From: Clostridium sp. UBA2485
Lineage (GTDB): Bacteria; Bacillota; Clostridia; Clostridiales; Clostridiaceae
Direction: 5' to 3'
Assembly: GCF_002341865.1 (NCBI RefSeq)
Contig: NZ_DDOV01000001.1
Coordinates: forward strand, 6,826-22,709
Length of the DNA stretch: 15,884 nt
Each line of letters starts with the position of its first letter. Position 1 is the stretch's first letter. A program made the position numbers and the translations under genes. Under the pieces are notes generated by a model. The model did no database searches. It was not told the origin of the DNA and saw only the letters and a program-made list of their open reading frames with translations. Shown piece after piece: positions 1 through 7,556 of the stretch.

Positions 1-120
1 TAATTTCAACCATAATTGTCAATTTTCCATTATTAATTGTACATTACTTTAAATTCTCTATTGATTAAACTGTTCCTTAATGGTGGAAGAATTAAATTTT
101 CTTAATTTATATAGTAAGGT

Positions 121-149
121 AACACAGTTATCTAATAATCCATATAATA
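121..149 (+). promoter_or_regulatory. Candidate SigK-type sporulation promoter of first Cys-rich gene
   Basis: An ACA -35 element at 122-124 is followed after 16 bases by CATATAATA at 141-149, matching the remembered SigK pattern (AC near -35, CATAnnnTA at -10). The same arrangement recurs upstream of the second paralogue, which strengthens the call. SigE has a similar -10, so SigK is preferred, not proven. It implies expression in the mother cell during sporulation. Confidence 0.6.
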
Positions 150-213
150 TACTACACATTTTAAAATAATTTACAAAAGTAAAATTTATTAAAAATATTA
201 AGGAGGCATATTT

Positions 214-774
214 ATGAATTCAAAATTTACTTGTTGTAACCAACAAAATTGCTGCAACACTTGTGCTTGTACTCCTGGGCATCCGTTACCTGGACCAACA
301 ATTTTATCTTGCGGTACAGGAACTGGATTAACTATTCCAGCAGTTACTCCTGGTACTCAATTTAATCCTGTACCAGTAGCTAGTGTTACAATTGATACTA
401 CTTGTCTATGCAGCCCAGCTGTAAAAATTGATTTTACTAGTATAATTAATTATCAAGCACTTCTTGTTTTAGCAGCTCCTGTAATAACTACTCCATTTAC
501 AGTAACTTTCCAATTAAGTAAAACCTGTGATAATGGAACTAAAATACCACTAGGAAGCTGGACTTTTACAATAGCAATATTAGCAGTTGCCGTAAACATT
601 ACTGAAACCTTTGCTTTCACCCATTGCGAATGTCATGCATGTCCAGCATGTTGTGTTTATACTGTAGATATAGTTCAAGCTACTAGAAGTGCATTACTTG
701 GCGTTACTGTTACAAGTGAATCTGCTTCAATTGTTACTTCAAGCCTTACAGCAACAGCAGCTTCTTCTTGTTAA
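214..774 (+). CDS. Cysteine-rich small protein, probable spore-surface protein (copy 1)
   Basis: A 186-residue protein with 16 cysteines and no signal peptide or membrane segment. Cysteines cluster at the N-terminus (CC, CC, CAC between residues 7 and 19), in the middle (TTCLC, about 63-66) and near the C-terminus (HCECHACPACC), and the last residue is Cys. The body is Thr/Ser/Val/Ile-rich, as in beta-structured shell proteins. From memory it resembles the clostridial DUF4489-type family, whose function is not established. The start is set by AGGAGG at 201-206, seven bases before ATG. It heads a run of three paralogues and has a SigK-like promoter and its own terminator. By inference it is a disulfide-cross-linked coat or exosporium component. 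Identity as an ordinary gene is secure; the role is inferred. Confidence 0.85.
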   Translation: MNSKFTCCNQQNCCNTCACTPGHPLPGPTILSCGTGTGLTIPAVTPGTQFNPVPVASVTIDTTCLCSPAVKIDFTSIINYQALLVLAAPVITTPFTVTFQLSKTCDNGTKIPLGSWTFTIAILAVAVNITETFAFTHCECHACPACCVYTVDIVQATRSALLGVTVTSESASIVTSSLTATAASSC

Positions 775-822
775 TTAATTCTTATGCTTAACTTATAGAA
801 AAAATGTCATATTTTCAATTTA

Positions 823-860
823 TAGGAGTCCTCTATTAATGAGGCTCCTAATTTGTTTTT
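823..860 (+). terminator. Intrinsic terminator after Cys-rich gene 1
   Basis: TAGGAG-t-CCTC pairs with GAGG-CTCCTA across a TATTAAT loop, with one bulged T, and is followed by ATTTGTTTTT. A sister hairpin with nearly the same stem and loop follows gene 2, so the terminator was duplicated with the gene. Confidence 0.75.
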
Positions 861-921
861 ATGATATATAAATATAATAATTATAAAAATAGCTTACTCT
901 CTTGAAAATAATAAAAAATTT

Positions 922-1017
922 GATACGAAATTCACCTTTAGCGAATTTCTTAAAATAAAATTTATTCTAAAAAATTTCGAATGTTCTGAAGGTGAAATTT
1001 TAACCATAATTCGTATC
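922..1017. repeat. Long imperfect inverted repeat between Cys-rich genes 1 and 2
   Basis: GATACGAA at 922-929 is matched by TTCGTATC at 1010-1017. Inside these, TTCACCTTTAGCGAATTT pairs imperfectly with AAATTTCGAATGTTCTGAAGGTGAA. The result is a ~96-bp element able to fold into one long interrupted stem. It is absent from the otherwise duplicated upstream region of gene 1. It could be a small non-coding mobile remnant (MITE-like) or a structured RNA; nothing in the sequence decides. Confidence 0.5.
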
Positions 1018-1140
1018 TTTAATTCTTAACTTTTGATTTCTAAAGAAAAATTTTGTTACGGAAATTAAAATAATGTATAAATCAAATTTTTATTAAGGAA
1101 CCCTATATTAACTTAAAATACCTTAGCTAATGTGTAAAGT

Positions 1141-1169
1141 AACACAGTACCCTAATAATTCATATAATA
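1141..1169 (+). promoter_or_regulatory. Candidate SigK-type sporulation promoter of second Cys-rich gene
   Basis: ACA at 1142-1144, 16 bases, then CATATAATA at 1161-1169: the same elements and spacing as at 121-149. The flanking ~90 bp up to the start codon are also near-identical to those of gene 1, including the stretch ATTTTAAAATAATTTACAAA. This is consistent with gene duplication that included the promoter. Confidence 0.6.
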
Positions 1170-1234
1170 TAATACATATTTTAAAATAATTTACAAAAGT
1201 AAAAATTCAGTAAAAATATTGAGGAGGAATATTC

Positions 1235-1804
1235 ATGAGTTCAAAATTTAATTGTTGTAAACAGCAAGATTGCTGTAACACTTGTAATTATGTACCAGGA
1301 CACCCTATACCTTCCACTGAAATTTTATCTTGTGGTACTGGAACCAGCTTAATTATTCCAGCAGTTACCCCTGGCACTCAATTTAATCTTGTACCGGTAG
1401 CTAGCGCTACAATTGATACTACTTGTTTATGCAGTCCAACTGTAAAAATTGATTTTACTAGTATAATTAATTATCAATCAGTTCTTACTCTCTCAGCAGA
1501 AGGAGGTCCTATATTAACTACTCCTTACACAGTAACTTTTCAATTGAGCAAAACCTGTAATAATGGTTCTAAAATACCACTGAGAAGTTGGACTTTCACA
1601 ATAGCACTATTAGCCGCTGCAGTAAATATTACTGAAAGCTTTGCTTTTACTTTCTGTGAATGTCATGCATGCCTAGCATGCTGCGTTTATACCGTAGATA
1701 TAGTTCAAGCTAATACAAGTTCATTCATTAATGCTACCCTTACACCAGAAACCGCCTCAATTCTTACTTCAAAACTTACAGCATTAGCAATTTCTTCTTG
1801 CTAA
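1235..1804 (+). CDS. Cysteine-rich small protein, probable spore-surface protein (copy 2)
   Basis: A 189-residue close paralogue of the protein at 214-774, colinear along its whole length. It shares the SKF-CC start, the ILSCGTGT block, TIDTTCLCSP, KIDFTSIINYQ, SKTC-NG and the C-terminal FCECHACLACCVYTVDIVQA block. It has 15 cysteines and again ends in Cys. Relative to copy 1 it has a small insertion near residue 90 (AEGG). The start is fixed by GAGGAGG about seven bases upstream of ATG. It carries its own SigK-like promoter and terminator. Same inferred role: a cross-linked spore-layer protein of an uncharacterised clostridial family. Confidence 0.85.
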   Translation: MSSKFNCCKQQDCCNTCNYVPGHPIPSTEILSCGTGTSLIIPAVTPGTQFNLVPVASATIDTTCLCSPTVKIDFTSIINYQSVLTLSAEGGPILTTPYTVTFQLSKTCNNGSKIPLRSWTFTIALLAAAVNITESFAFTFCECHACLACCVYTVDIVQANTSSFINATLTPETASILTSKLTALAISSC

Positions 1805-1854
1805 TTAATTTTTATGTTTAATTTACAGATAAGATGTAATGTTTTGAATTTATG

Positions 1855-1888
1855 GGAGTCCTCTATTAATAGGACTCCTTATTTATTT
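1855..1888 (+). terminator. Intrinsic terminator after Cys-rich gene 2
   Basis: A perfect 8-bp stem GGAGTCCT/AGGACTCC with loop CTATTAAT is followed by TTATTTATTT. It may let some transcription through to gene 3, for which no convincing promoter was found. Confidence 0.8.
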
Positions 1889-1979
1889 AGTAATAAAACT
1901 ACTAAACGTGCATATGATGTAGTAGATATTTGTATTTTTTTACAAACGCAAAGACTTATAAAATAAGGGAGGAATATTT

Positions 1980-2540
1980 ATGAATTCAAAATCTAAATCT
2001 CTTAAATGTGAGTATTGTAAATCTAATCCCTGTAAATGTGCTACTGATAGAGATATAACTTTAATACATCCACTACCTAACTCAATACTTTTATCTTGCA
2101 GCACTGGAAATGGACTATCTATTTTCCCTAATACTTCTACTCCTATAACCATAACTAGCATTACTATTGACACAACTTGCTTACGTAAACCAGCTATAAA
2201 AATTGATTTTAATAGCACTATTAATTATCAAGCACTTATATCCGGTGGTACAGCAATTACTCCATTCACATTAATCTTTGAGTTAAGTAAATTTTGCAAT
2301 GACGGAACAAAAGTTGCCTTAGGAAGCTGGACTTACTCTATTGGATTTCTATCAGCAGCAACAAATATTACTAATTCCTTCAATTTCACTTATTGCGAAT
2401 GTAGTACTTGCTCTGCTTGCTTCATTTATACTGTAGATATAGTTAAATTTAATAACAGTATATTATCTGGTGAAGGTAGCATTACAGAGAAGATTTCAAT
2501 TATTACTTCAAACCTTTCAGCCTTAGCAACTTCTTCTTAA
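1980..2540 (+). CDS. Cysteine-rich small protein, diverged third paralogue
   Basis: A 186-residue third member of the family, more diverged. The N-terminus is lysine-rich with a different cysteine spacing (KCEYCKSNPCKC at about 9-20). The body keeps ILLSCSTGNGL, TIDTTC, KIDF-STINYQAL, GSWTYSI and YCECSTCSACFIYTVDIV. It has 11 cysteines against 15-16 in the other two and lacks the terminal Cys. The start is set by GGGAGG about eight bases before ATG. A CATATGATG near 1911 resembles a SigK/SigE -10, but no -35 was found, so cotranscription with gene 2 is possible. The role is inferred from its neighbours: a spore-surface protein with fewer cross-linking sites. Confidence 0.82.
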   Translation: MNSKSKSLKCEYCKSNPCKCATDRDITLIHPLPNSILLSCSTGNGLSIFPNTSTPITITSITIDTTCLRKPAIKIDFNSTINYQALISGGTAITPFTLIFELSKFCNDGTKVALGSWTYSIGFLSAATNITNSFNFTYCECSTCSACFIYTVDIVKFNNSILSGEGSITEKISIITSNLSALATSS

Positions 2541-2936
2541 ATAGTTAATCTTAAAATTTATCTAATAAGTAACATATTATATTTAATAGAGTTTTCTCTA
2601 TAATATAAAATAAACTTATAAAATTATTTTAAACACATATAAAGAATATGTTAATCTTAAACAATGATTCTAAGATTATAATAAATTCTTTAAAATTGTA
2701 AGATAATTACTATTTATTACGATATATATTTGTAATATTTATATATAGTACTAAAAAACTATAAAAATACTAAAGAATTATAAATTTATGAAGTTCAAAA
2801 CCTGTAAAATAACAGCATAAAAATTTTTAACTAACTGACCATTGATAAATGACAACTTATATAAATCAACAGTTAAGAATGAAAAACAAAAACCCTATAC
2901 AAGTTAATTTTAGAAAAGTTTCTTTATAAAAATGTA
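2541..2936. other. Non-coding AT-rich interval
   Basis: No credible gene was seen. A short hairpin ATAGAG-tttt-CTCTAT at 2586-2601 may end transcription of gene 3, but it lacks a T-run. The rest is low-complexity A/T sequence with a faint trace around 2838-2870 of the ACAATTGAC/ATTGATAAATGAC type of degenerate repeat. Confidence 0.4.
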
Positions 2937-2977
2937 AATTAATATGACTATTTGCTATGCAAATAGTCATATTAATT
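2937..2977. terminator. Perfect 19-bp hairpin downstream of SIMPL gene
   Basis: Arms 2937-2955 and 2959-2977 are perfectly complementary around a 3-base loop TAT. On the minus strand the hairpin lies ~50 bases beyond the stop of the SIMPL gene and is followed by AATTTACATTTTTA, a weak T-rich tail. It most likely terminates that gene. The unusual perfection also allows another role, such as a protein-binding palindrome. Confidence 0.55.
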
Positions 2978-3028
2978 GTTAAATAAAGCTTAATTTTGCA
3001 GATATATATTTTTTTAATAGAACTTCTA

Positions 3029-3700
3029 TCAATACTGAAAACTTCCTTCTACTCTCGCAGTTATCTCAATTTCACCAGGCATTACTGGAGTACTAGCTGT
3101 ATAAGTTTTCATCATAGCTCTACTTTCAAACTCTTGTATAGGGGCCTGTTCTTTTATACTATTAGGAATTGTATTTACTGACACTTTTAAGGTGTTTCCA
3201 ATGGTTATAGCTTTTTCTACTGCATCTATAACAGCTAATTGTAAAGCTTTATTATAATAATATCTAGGATTAGAAATTGTAAAGCTTATGTTTCCCACAT
3301 TGTTTGCTCCAATGCTAACTGAAGCATCAATTATTTCCCCTACTCTTCTTATATCCCTTATAGTCACAGTAAAAATATTAGTTACCTTATAATTTCTAAA
3401 CACTTGTTTACCTTCAATATAATCATATTGGGGCTCAATATTATAAATTGAAGTTTTTATGTCTCTTCTTAAAATTCCCATTTCCTCAAGTTGATTTATA
3501 ACCCTATTACTTATCATTATATTTTCTCTTTGAGCTGTTTCTAAGTTTTTATCTTCTGTCATAACTCCTAAATTGACAATAGCAATATCTGGTTCAGCTT
3601 GTATACTTCCAATACCAATTACCCTTATGTTCCCTTGACTATCCCTATCTTGATCATAATATGGTTCAGTATCATAAAAATTAGAATGCATCATAATCAC
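3029..3700 (-). CDS. SIMPL-domain (DUF541, Bp26/OMP28-like) protein
   Basis: A 223-residue protein. From about residue 25 it follows the SIMPL pattern: IRVIGIGSIQAEPDIAIVNLGVM, then ET-AQ-EN and I-TSIYNIEPQYDY, then VTNIFTVTIRD and the GANNVGNISFTISN block, ending in an ITARVEGSF strand. Family members are usually secreted or periplasmic proteins of unclear role. This one has no signal peptide, only a short acidic Tyr/Asp-rich N-terminal tail. The first in-frame start is a GTG at 3700 only four bases after AGAGG; an ATG at 3694 has a better distance (about ten). A SigK/SigE-like promoter lies just upstream, suggesting sporulation expression and perhaps spore location. The family call is firm, the function unknown. 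Confidence 0.85.
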   Translation of the reverse strand: MIMMHSNFYDTEPYYDQDRDSQGNIRVIGIGSIQAEPDIAIVNLGVMTEDKNLETAQRENIMISNRVINQLEEMGILRRDIKTSIYNIEPQYDYIEGKQVFRNYKVTNIFTVTIRDIRRVGEIIDASVSIGANNVGNISFTISNPRYYYNKALQLAVIDAVEKAITIGNTLKVSVNTIPNSIKEQAPIQEFESRAMMKTYTASTPVMPGEIEITARVEGSFQY

Positions 3701-3729
3701 TATTCCTCTTTATAAACTTACTTATCTTA

Positions 3730-3758
3730 TATAATATGAAAATATATAATCTTAGTTA
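3730..3758 (-). promoter_or_regulatory. Candidate SigK/SigE-type promoter of SIMPL gene
   Basis: On the minus strand GTAAC is followed 16 bases later by CATATTATA (plus coordinates 3738-3730), the same layout as the promoters of the Cys-rich genes. The predicted transcript would begin near 3723, leaving a ~23-base leader containing the ribosome site. AT-rich DNA yields such matches easily. Confidence 0.4.
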
Positions 3759-3919
3759 CAATTTTTACCAAAACGTACTAAAATACGAATTACAATTTTT
3801 TTAAGCTTTTAATAACTGGTTGTAAAATATCTTACAAAGAATACTTATCTTTTGACTTACTAAATTATATACAAAGCTTACATTCGTATATAATATTACT
3901 TTAATTCCTATCAAATAAT

Positions 3920-3970
3920 ATATTTTAAAAAGGTATGAAATAAACAAATGATTTATTTATTTCATACCTT
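3920..3970 (-). terminator. Intrinsic terminator of the abfD-4hbD operon
   Basis: A perfect 15-bp stem, AAGGTATGAAATAAA at 3930-3944 with its complement at 3956-3970, and an 11-base loop. On the minus strand the stem runs into CCTTTTTAAAATAT. It lies 110 bases beyond the 4hbD stop and separates the catabolic operon from the SIMPL gene. Confidence 0.8.
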
Positions 3971-4080
3971 AATATTAAGCTTTATTAAATTTCTTATACT
4001 TACAAATTGAAATAATAAAAGTTTTAATAAACTCTATTTTAAAATATAGCTATATATTATTTAATGGGAATGAACTTTAA

Positions 4081-5199
4081 TTAATATAGTGCTCTATATA
4101 GCTCATAAATTTCTTCCTTACTAAGCTCTACATAATTATTTGCTAGAAGTCTTTGCTGAGTATTGATTACATTTTCAGTAAACTCTTCTATTTCATTTTC
4201 TTCCATACCGTAATCTCTTAAATCTTTCCTACTAATCAAATTATTTAAAAGCATTTCTAATGAATTGTATACATCTTCTCCCTCTTTAACTTTTAATAAA
4301 TTTGCAAGTAAAGTATTTACATTTTTTATTTTTCCTTCTGGATTTCTTTTATTATAATATTTAAACACTTCAATAAAGAACTCATAGTTTGCTTCTCCAT
4401 GAGGAACATGATACTTTGCTCCAAGAGGATATGAAAGTGCATGAACAGCTCCTACACCTGCATTACCAAAGGAAATTCCTGCATAGTTACTAGCTATTAA
4501 AAACTCTTCTATAATCTCTGTCCTATATTCTTTTCCTTTTTCGATTATTTCTTTGTAGCCTTTTATTATCATTTTTATTGCTTCTGTGCTATACATCTTA
4601 GTATATGGATTAGCCTTTGGTGAAACTAAAGATTCCATAGCATGGATAAGGGCATCTATGGAGCTATAGACAAAGAATTCATAAGGTAATCCTTTAACTA
4701 ACTCTGGTATAAGAACTGCATAATCCGCATATAGCTCTGGCACTGTTAATCCCATTTTAGTTTTCTTAGCTTTTATTTCAGCAATGGATATATTGGTAAC
4801 CTCACTACCTGTGCCACAAGTGGTAGGTATAATTATAAGCTCCTTGTTCTTAATTGCTGGTATCTTCTTTTTAAATAGTTCACTAACTTTTTCAACTTCT
4901 TTAAGAGCTAATAATTTTGATATATCTATAATGGAGCCTCCTCCTATAGCTATAACTCTTTTAAAATTTTTAGGAGCAATTTCTGCCATTATTTCATCTA
5001 TTATATCATCAGAAGGCTCTTTTAAATTATAATCCTCTTGAAAAATATAAGAACATTTTAAAGCTAACCCTTCAAGGAAAGTTTTGTATAAAAATTTGTT
5101 TGTAAATATTAAATCCTTATCTCCAATAGAAAAATCTTCAATAAAGTTTTTACAACTATCAAATTTAATAATCTTTGGCTTAATTTCTAATAACATCAT
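4081..5199 (-). CDS. 4hbD: NAD-dependent 4-hydroxybutyrate dehydrogenase
   Basis: Reduces succinate semialdehyde to 4-hydroxybutyrate with NADH in the cytoplasm; it is the last gene of the operon. At 372 residues it matches the ~371 of C. kluyveri 4HbD, which it resembles along its length from memory. It is an iron-type (group III) alcohol dehydrogenase. GGGSIID at 86-92 and PTTCGTGSE at 125-133 form the nucleotide site. Asp182, His186, His253 and His267 (in DALIH and HALSYPLGAKYHVPHG) are the expected metal ligands. It starts 20 bases after the sucD stop behind GAGGGTGA; a second ATG follows immediately. An alternative substrate within the family cannot be excluded, but the neighbours fit 4-hydroxybutyrate exactly. 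Confidence 0.95.
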   Translation of the reverse strand: MMLLEIKPKIIKFDSCKNFIEDFSIGDKDLIFTNKFLYKTFLEGLALKCSYIFQEDYNLKEPSDDIIDEIMAEIAPKNFKRVIAIGGGSIIDISKLLALKEVEKVSELFKKKIPAIKNKELIIIPTTCGTGSEVTNISIAEIKAKKTKMGLTVPELYADYAVLIPELVKGLPYEFFVYSSIDALIHAMESLVSPKANPYTKMYSTEAIKMIIKGYKEIIEKGKEYRTEIIEEFLIASNYAGISFGNAGVGAVHALSYPLGAKYHVPHGEANYEFFIEVFKYYNKRNPEGKIKNVNTLLANLLKVKEGEDVYNSLEMLLNNLISRKDLRDYGMEENEIEEFTENVINTQQRLLANNYVELSKEEIYELYRALY

Positions 5200-5219
5200 A
5201 AAATCACCCTCTTAATATA

Positions 5220-6656
5220 TTATTGTGCCCATATTTCTTCATCTGTAGGTATCTTAGCATCTACATTGTAGAAACCTATTCTTGATACATTTATTAAATG
5301 TTTATAATCTAAGTTTTCTGATATACTGTTATTTCCCCAAGATCCACATCCTAAAGTTGTAGTTGGTGCAAAGCCATTATATAGACTTCCTCCTGCAGTA
5401 GTTGATGAAGGTTGGTTAACTACAAGTCTACTTACAGTTAGTTTTCCTCCTGCATATTCTATATGCTCTTTATTATTTGAGTGTATAGCACAGGAATGTC
5501 CCTTTCCTTCTACATTTAGATTAGCTTGAGCTATTTCTACTGCTTCTTTAAAGCTATCATATTCAAAACTAACCATTACAGGGCACATTTTCTCCTTGCA
5601 TAGTGTGTCTTCTGTACCTTTTCCTCTTGCTTTTAAAATTATTACCTTAGTATCCTTTGGAACCTTCACTTCAGCTAATCTTGCAATAAATTCAACACTT
5701 TGTCCAACAATTTTTCCATTTATAGTTCCCTGATTAAATAATACCTTCTCAAACTTTTCTATTATTTCATTATCTTCAGTATAATAAGCTCCATTTTTTA
5801 CAAATTCGTCCATTATTTCTTTATAACTTTCTTTAGGAGCTATTATACTCTGTTCTCCAGAACATATTATTCCATTATCAAAAGTTCTGCCTGTTATTAT
5901 TTTAGGAACTACCTCTTTTATATCAACTTCTCTATCTATAATACACTGAACATTTCCAGCTCCAACTCCATAAGCTGGTTTTCCACTACTATAGGCTGAT
6001 TTAACCATACCCATGCCACCTGTAGCTATTACTACATCTACTTGTCTCATAAGCTCTGAAGTTAAATCTATAGATGGCTCTTCTATAGTTTGTATTAAAT
6101 TCTTTGGAGCACCTAATTTTTCTATAGCTTCATTAAAAAGTTCTACTACATATTTAGCGCATTTCTTTGCTCTAGGATGAGGCGCTATAATTATGGCATT
6201 TCCGCCTTTTAAAGCAAACATAGCATTACACATAGGAGTAACTATAGGATTTGTACAAGGTGTAACAGCTCCTACTACACCCATAGGTTTTGCTATTTTA
6301 ATAAGTGCTTTCTCTCTCTCTTCCCCTATAATTCCTATAGATTTTTTATCTTTTAAATTATTCCAAATAACCTTAGACTTCCCTTTATTCTTTGTAACTT
6401 TGTGATTGTATACTCCCATTCCTGTCTCTTCTACAGCCATTTTTGCTAGCTCTTCAGCTCTATCATATATTATTTTTCCAATTTCTCTAACTATTGTATC
6501 CACTTGTTCTTGAGTAAAGTTTTCATACTCTTTTTGAGCGACTCTTGCATTACTTACTAAGTTTTCTATATATTTTTTATTCTCCATCTTAAGCTTCTCC
6601 TCTTCTTCTACTCTAATCTTGCCTAATATTTCTTTAACATATGAACTATTTCCCAT
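5220..6656 (-). CDS. sucD: CoA-acylating succinate-semialdehyde dehydrogenase
   Basis: Converts succinyl-CoA to succinate semialdehyde and CoA, linking the Kor product to 4HbD. It is a 478-residue aldehyde dehydrogenase-fold enzyme with the catalytic cysteine at residue 265 (NGIICSGEQS). C. kluyveri SucD-like blocks include TPCTNPIVTPMCNAM (132-146), DVVIATGGMGMVKSAYSSG, LCKEKMCPV, and the C-terminal NPTTTLGCG-type and NSISENL-YKHLINVSRIG stretches. The N-terminus is ~23 residues longer than remembered for C. kluyveri, with a charged VEEEEKLK run. The upstream ATG has AAGGAGAG nine bases away. An internal ATG at 6587 (MENKKYIENL) also has GAGGAG at good distance and would give the usual length. 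The korC stop is 31 bp upstream. Confidence 0.94.
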   Translation of the reverse strand: MGNSSYVKEILGKIRVEEEEKLKMENKKYIENLVSNARVAQKEYENFTQEQVDTIVREIGKIIYDRAEELAKMAVEETGMGVYNHKVTKNKGKSKVIWNNLKDKKSIGIIGEEREKALIKIAKPMGVVGAVTPCTNPIVTPMCNAMFALKGGNAIIIAPHPRAKKCAKYVVELFNEAIEKLGAPKNLIQTIEEPSIDLTSELMRQVDVVIATGGMGMVKSAYSSGKPAYGVGAGNVQCIIDREVDIKEVVPKIITGRTFDNGIICSGEQSIIAPKESYKEIMDEFVKNGAYYTEDNEIIEKFEKVLFNQGTINGKIVGQSVEFIARLAEVKVPKDTKVIILKARGKGTEDTLCKEKMCPVMVSFEYDSFKEAVEIAQANLNVEGKGHSCAIHSNNKEHIEYAGGKLTVSRLVVNQPSSTTAGGSLYNGFAPTTTLGCGSWGNNSISENLDYKHLINVSRIGFYNVDAKIPTDEEIWAQ

Positions 6657-6687
6657 TAAACACTTCTCTCCTTATATTTTTTTAAAA

Positions 6688-7215
6688 TCAACTTGTAGCA
6701 ACCATGTTTACCCCCGTATTAAAAGCTAATAGATTCTTTTCAATACTGGACTTTGGAACATTATCGCATATAGCCTTTTCTAGATTTTCATAATCTATAT
6801 CATTAGTTAGTGCAGCTAATATTCCAAGGCATAATATATTTATTGCTTGAGTGTTTTCTAGAACATTTTCTGTACAATTAAAAATGTCAAATTTTCGCAC
6901 ATTTTTTTCTTCAGAAATATCTATACTATTGTCAGTTATAATCATGGTATCTTCATCACAAAAATTTTTAAACTTATCCAAACCACTTTGACTTAAAGCC
7001 AATATTATATCTGCTTTTTCTACTCTTGGATAACATATATCTTCGTCAGAGATAATCACGTCAGCTCTACAACAACCTCCTCTAGACTCCGGTCCATAAT
7101 TTTGAGTTTGAACTACATGCTTACCCTCTAGCACTGCTGCTTCTGCTAAAATCACTCCTGATTTTACAATTCCTTGTCCCCCTAATCCAGTGAAGATTAT
7201 CTCTTTTTTATTCAT
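6688..7215 (-). CDS. korC: 2-oxoglutarate:ferredoxin oxidoreductase gamma subunit
   Basis: A 175-residue catalytic-domain-gamma protein of the 2-oxoacid:ferredoxin oxidoreductase family. It begins with the signature GLGGQGIVKSG (10-20) and carries QNYGPESRGG (38-47), both typical of KorC/VorC. With KorA, KorB and KorD it forms the enzyme that decarboxylates 2-oxoglutarate to succinyl-CoA while reducing ferredoxin. Its start is unambiguous, behind AGGAGGAG. Unusually, it is separated from korB by 341 non-coding bases, although the other kor genes overlap or nearly touch. Substrate choice (2-oxoglutarate, not a branched-chain 2-oxoacid) is inferred from sucD following directly. Confidence 0.9.
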   Translation of the reverse strand: MNKKEIIFTGLGGQGIVKSGVILAEAAVLEGKHVVQTQNYGPESRGGCCRADVIISDEDICYPRVEKADIILALSQSGLDKFKNFCDEDTMIITDNSIDISEEKNVRKFDIFNCTENVLENTQAINILCLGILAALTNDIDYENLEKAICDNVPKSSIEKNLLAFNTGVNMVATS

Positions 7216-7556
7216 TCTCTTCTCCTCCTAAAACTACTTTACAGATATTTATAGATGTGCCACTTTGAAAATTAGTCTATCCATTCATAAAATTGTGTTA
7301 GTAAATTGTTTAAGATCATACTTATACAATTGAAAATTGACTATTGACAATGGACAATTATGGACACTTCTCTTTTACAAGAGAAGTGTTGAATTTATTT
7401 TTTTAAAGTGACATAGCCACTTTTATTAAAAAAACTATTAAAGAAATTAGTTTGATTAAAATTAATTTCCACTTTAATTATCAGTTCTCTATTAAATAAA
7501 GTTCAGCTATAAATTAATCTTTAAGATAGTTTTTCTATAAAACAAATAAACATTAA
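7216..7556. other. 341-bp non-coding gap inside the kor genes
   Basis: No gene is seen on either strand. It contains a perfect 11-bp hairpin (ACACTTCTCTT at 7364-7374 with AAGAGAAGTGT at 7379-7389), a weaker AAAGTG/CACTTT hairpin near 7405-7425, and a repetitive stretch TTGACAATGGACAATTATGG at 7344-7363. The same stretch is echoed in reverse at 5-45. The hairpin has no T-run on the minus strand, so it is not an obvious terminator of the operon transcript. It may be an inserted repeat remnant or an RNA-processing or stability element between korB and korC. Confidence 0.5.
7364..7389. repeat. Perfect 11-bp inverted repeat in kor gap
   Basis: ACACTTCTCTT, loop TTAC, AAGAGAAGTGT. On the plus strand it is followed by TGAATTTATTTTTTT and could act as a terminator against antisense transcription. 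On the operon strand it lacks a T-run and would be a stable stem in the korB-korC spacer. Confidence 0.6.

Noticed and set aside
1940..2218. 92-codon minus-strand open frame
   Set aside because: Antisense to the third Cys-rich gene, which has the ribosome site and family conservation.
2996..3181. 61-codon plus-strand open frame
   Set aside because: Mostly antisense to the 3' end of the SIMPL gene and with no supporting start signal.
3820..3837. TTGTAAAATATCTTACAA, an 18-bp palindrome resembling a Rex operator
   Set aside because: It differs from the remembered TTGTTAA-N4-TTAACAA pattern in both half sites and lies ~80 bp upstream of the SIMPL promoter, not near a fermentation promoter; such palindromes are common in AT-rich DNA.
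7245..7265. Sigma-54-like AGTGGCACATCT upstream of korC
   Set aside because: TGGCAC resembles a -24 element, but ten bases further the sequence is AA, not GC, so no -12 element exists.
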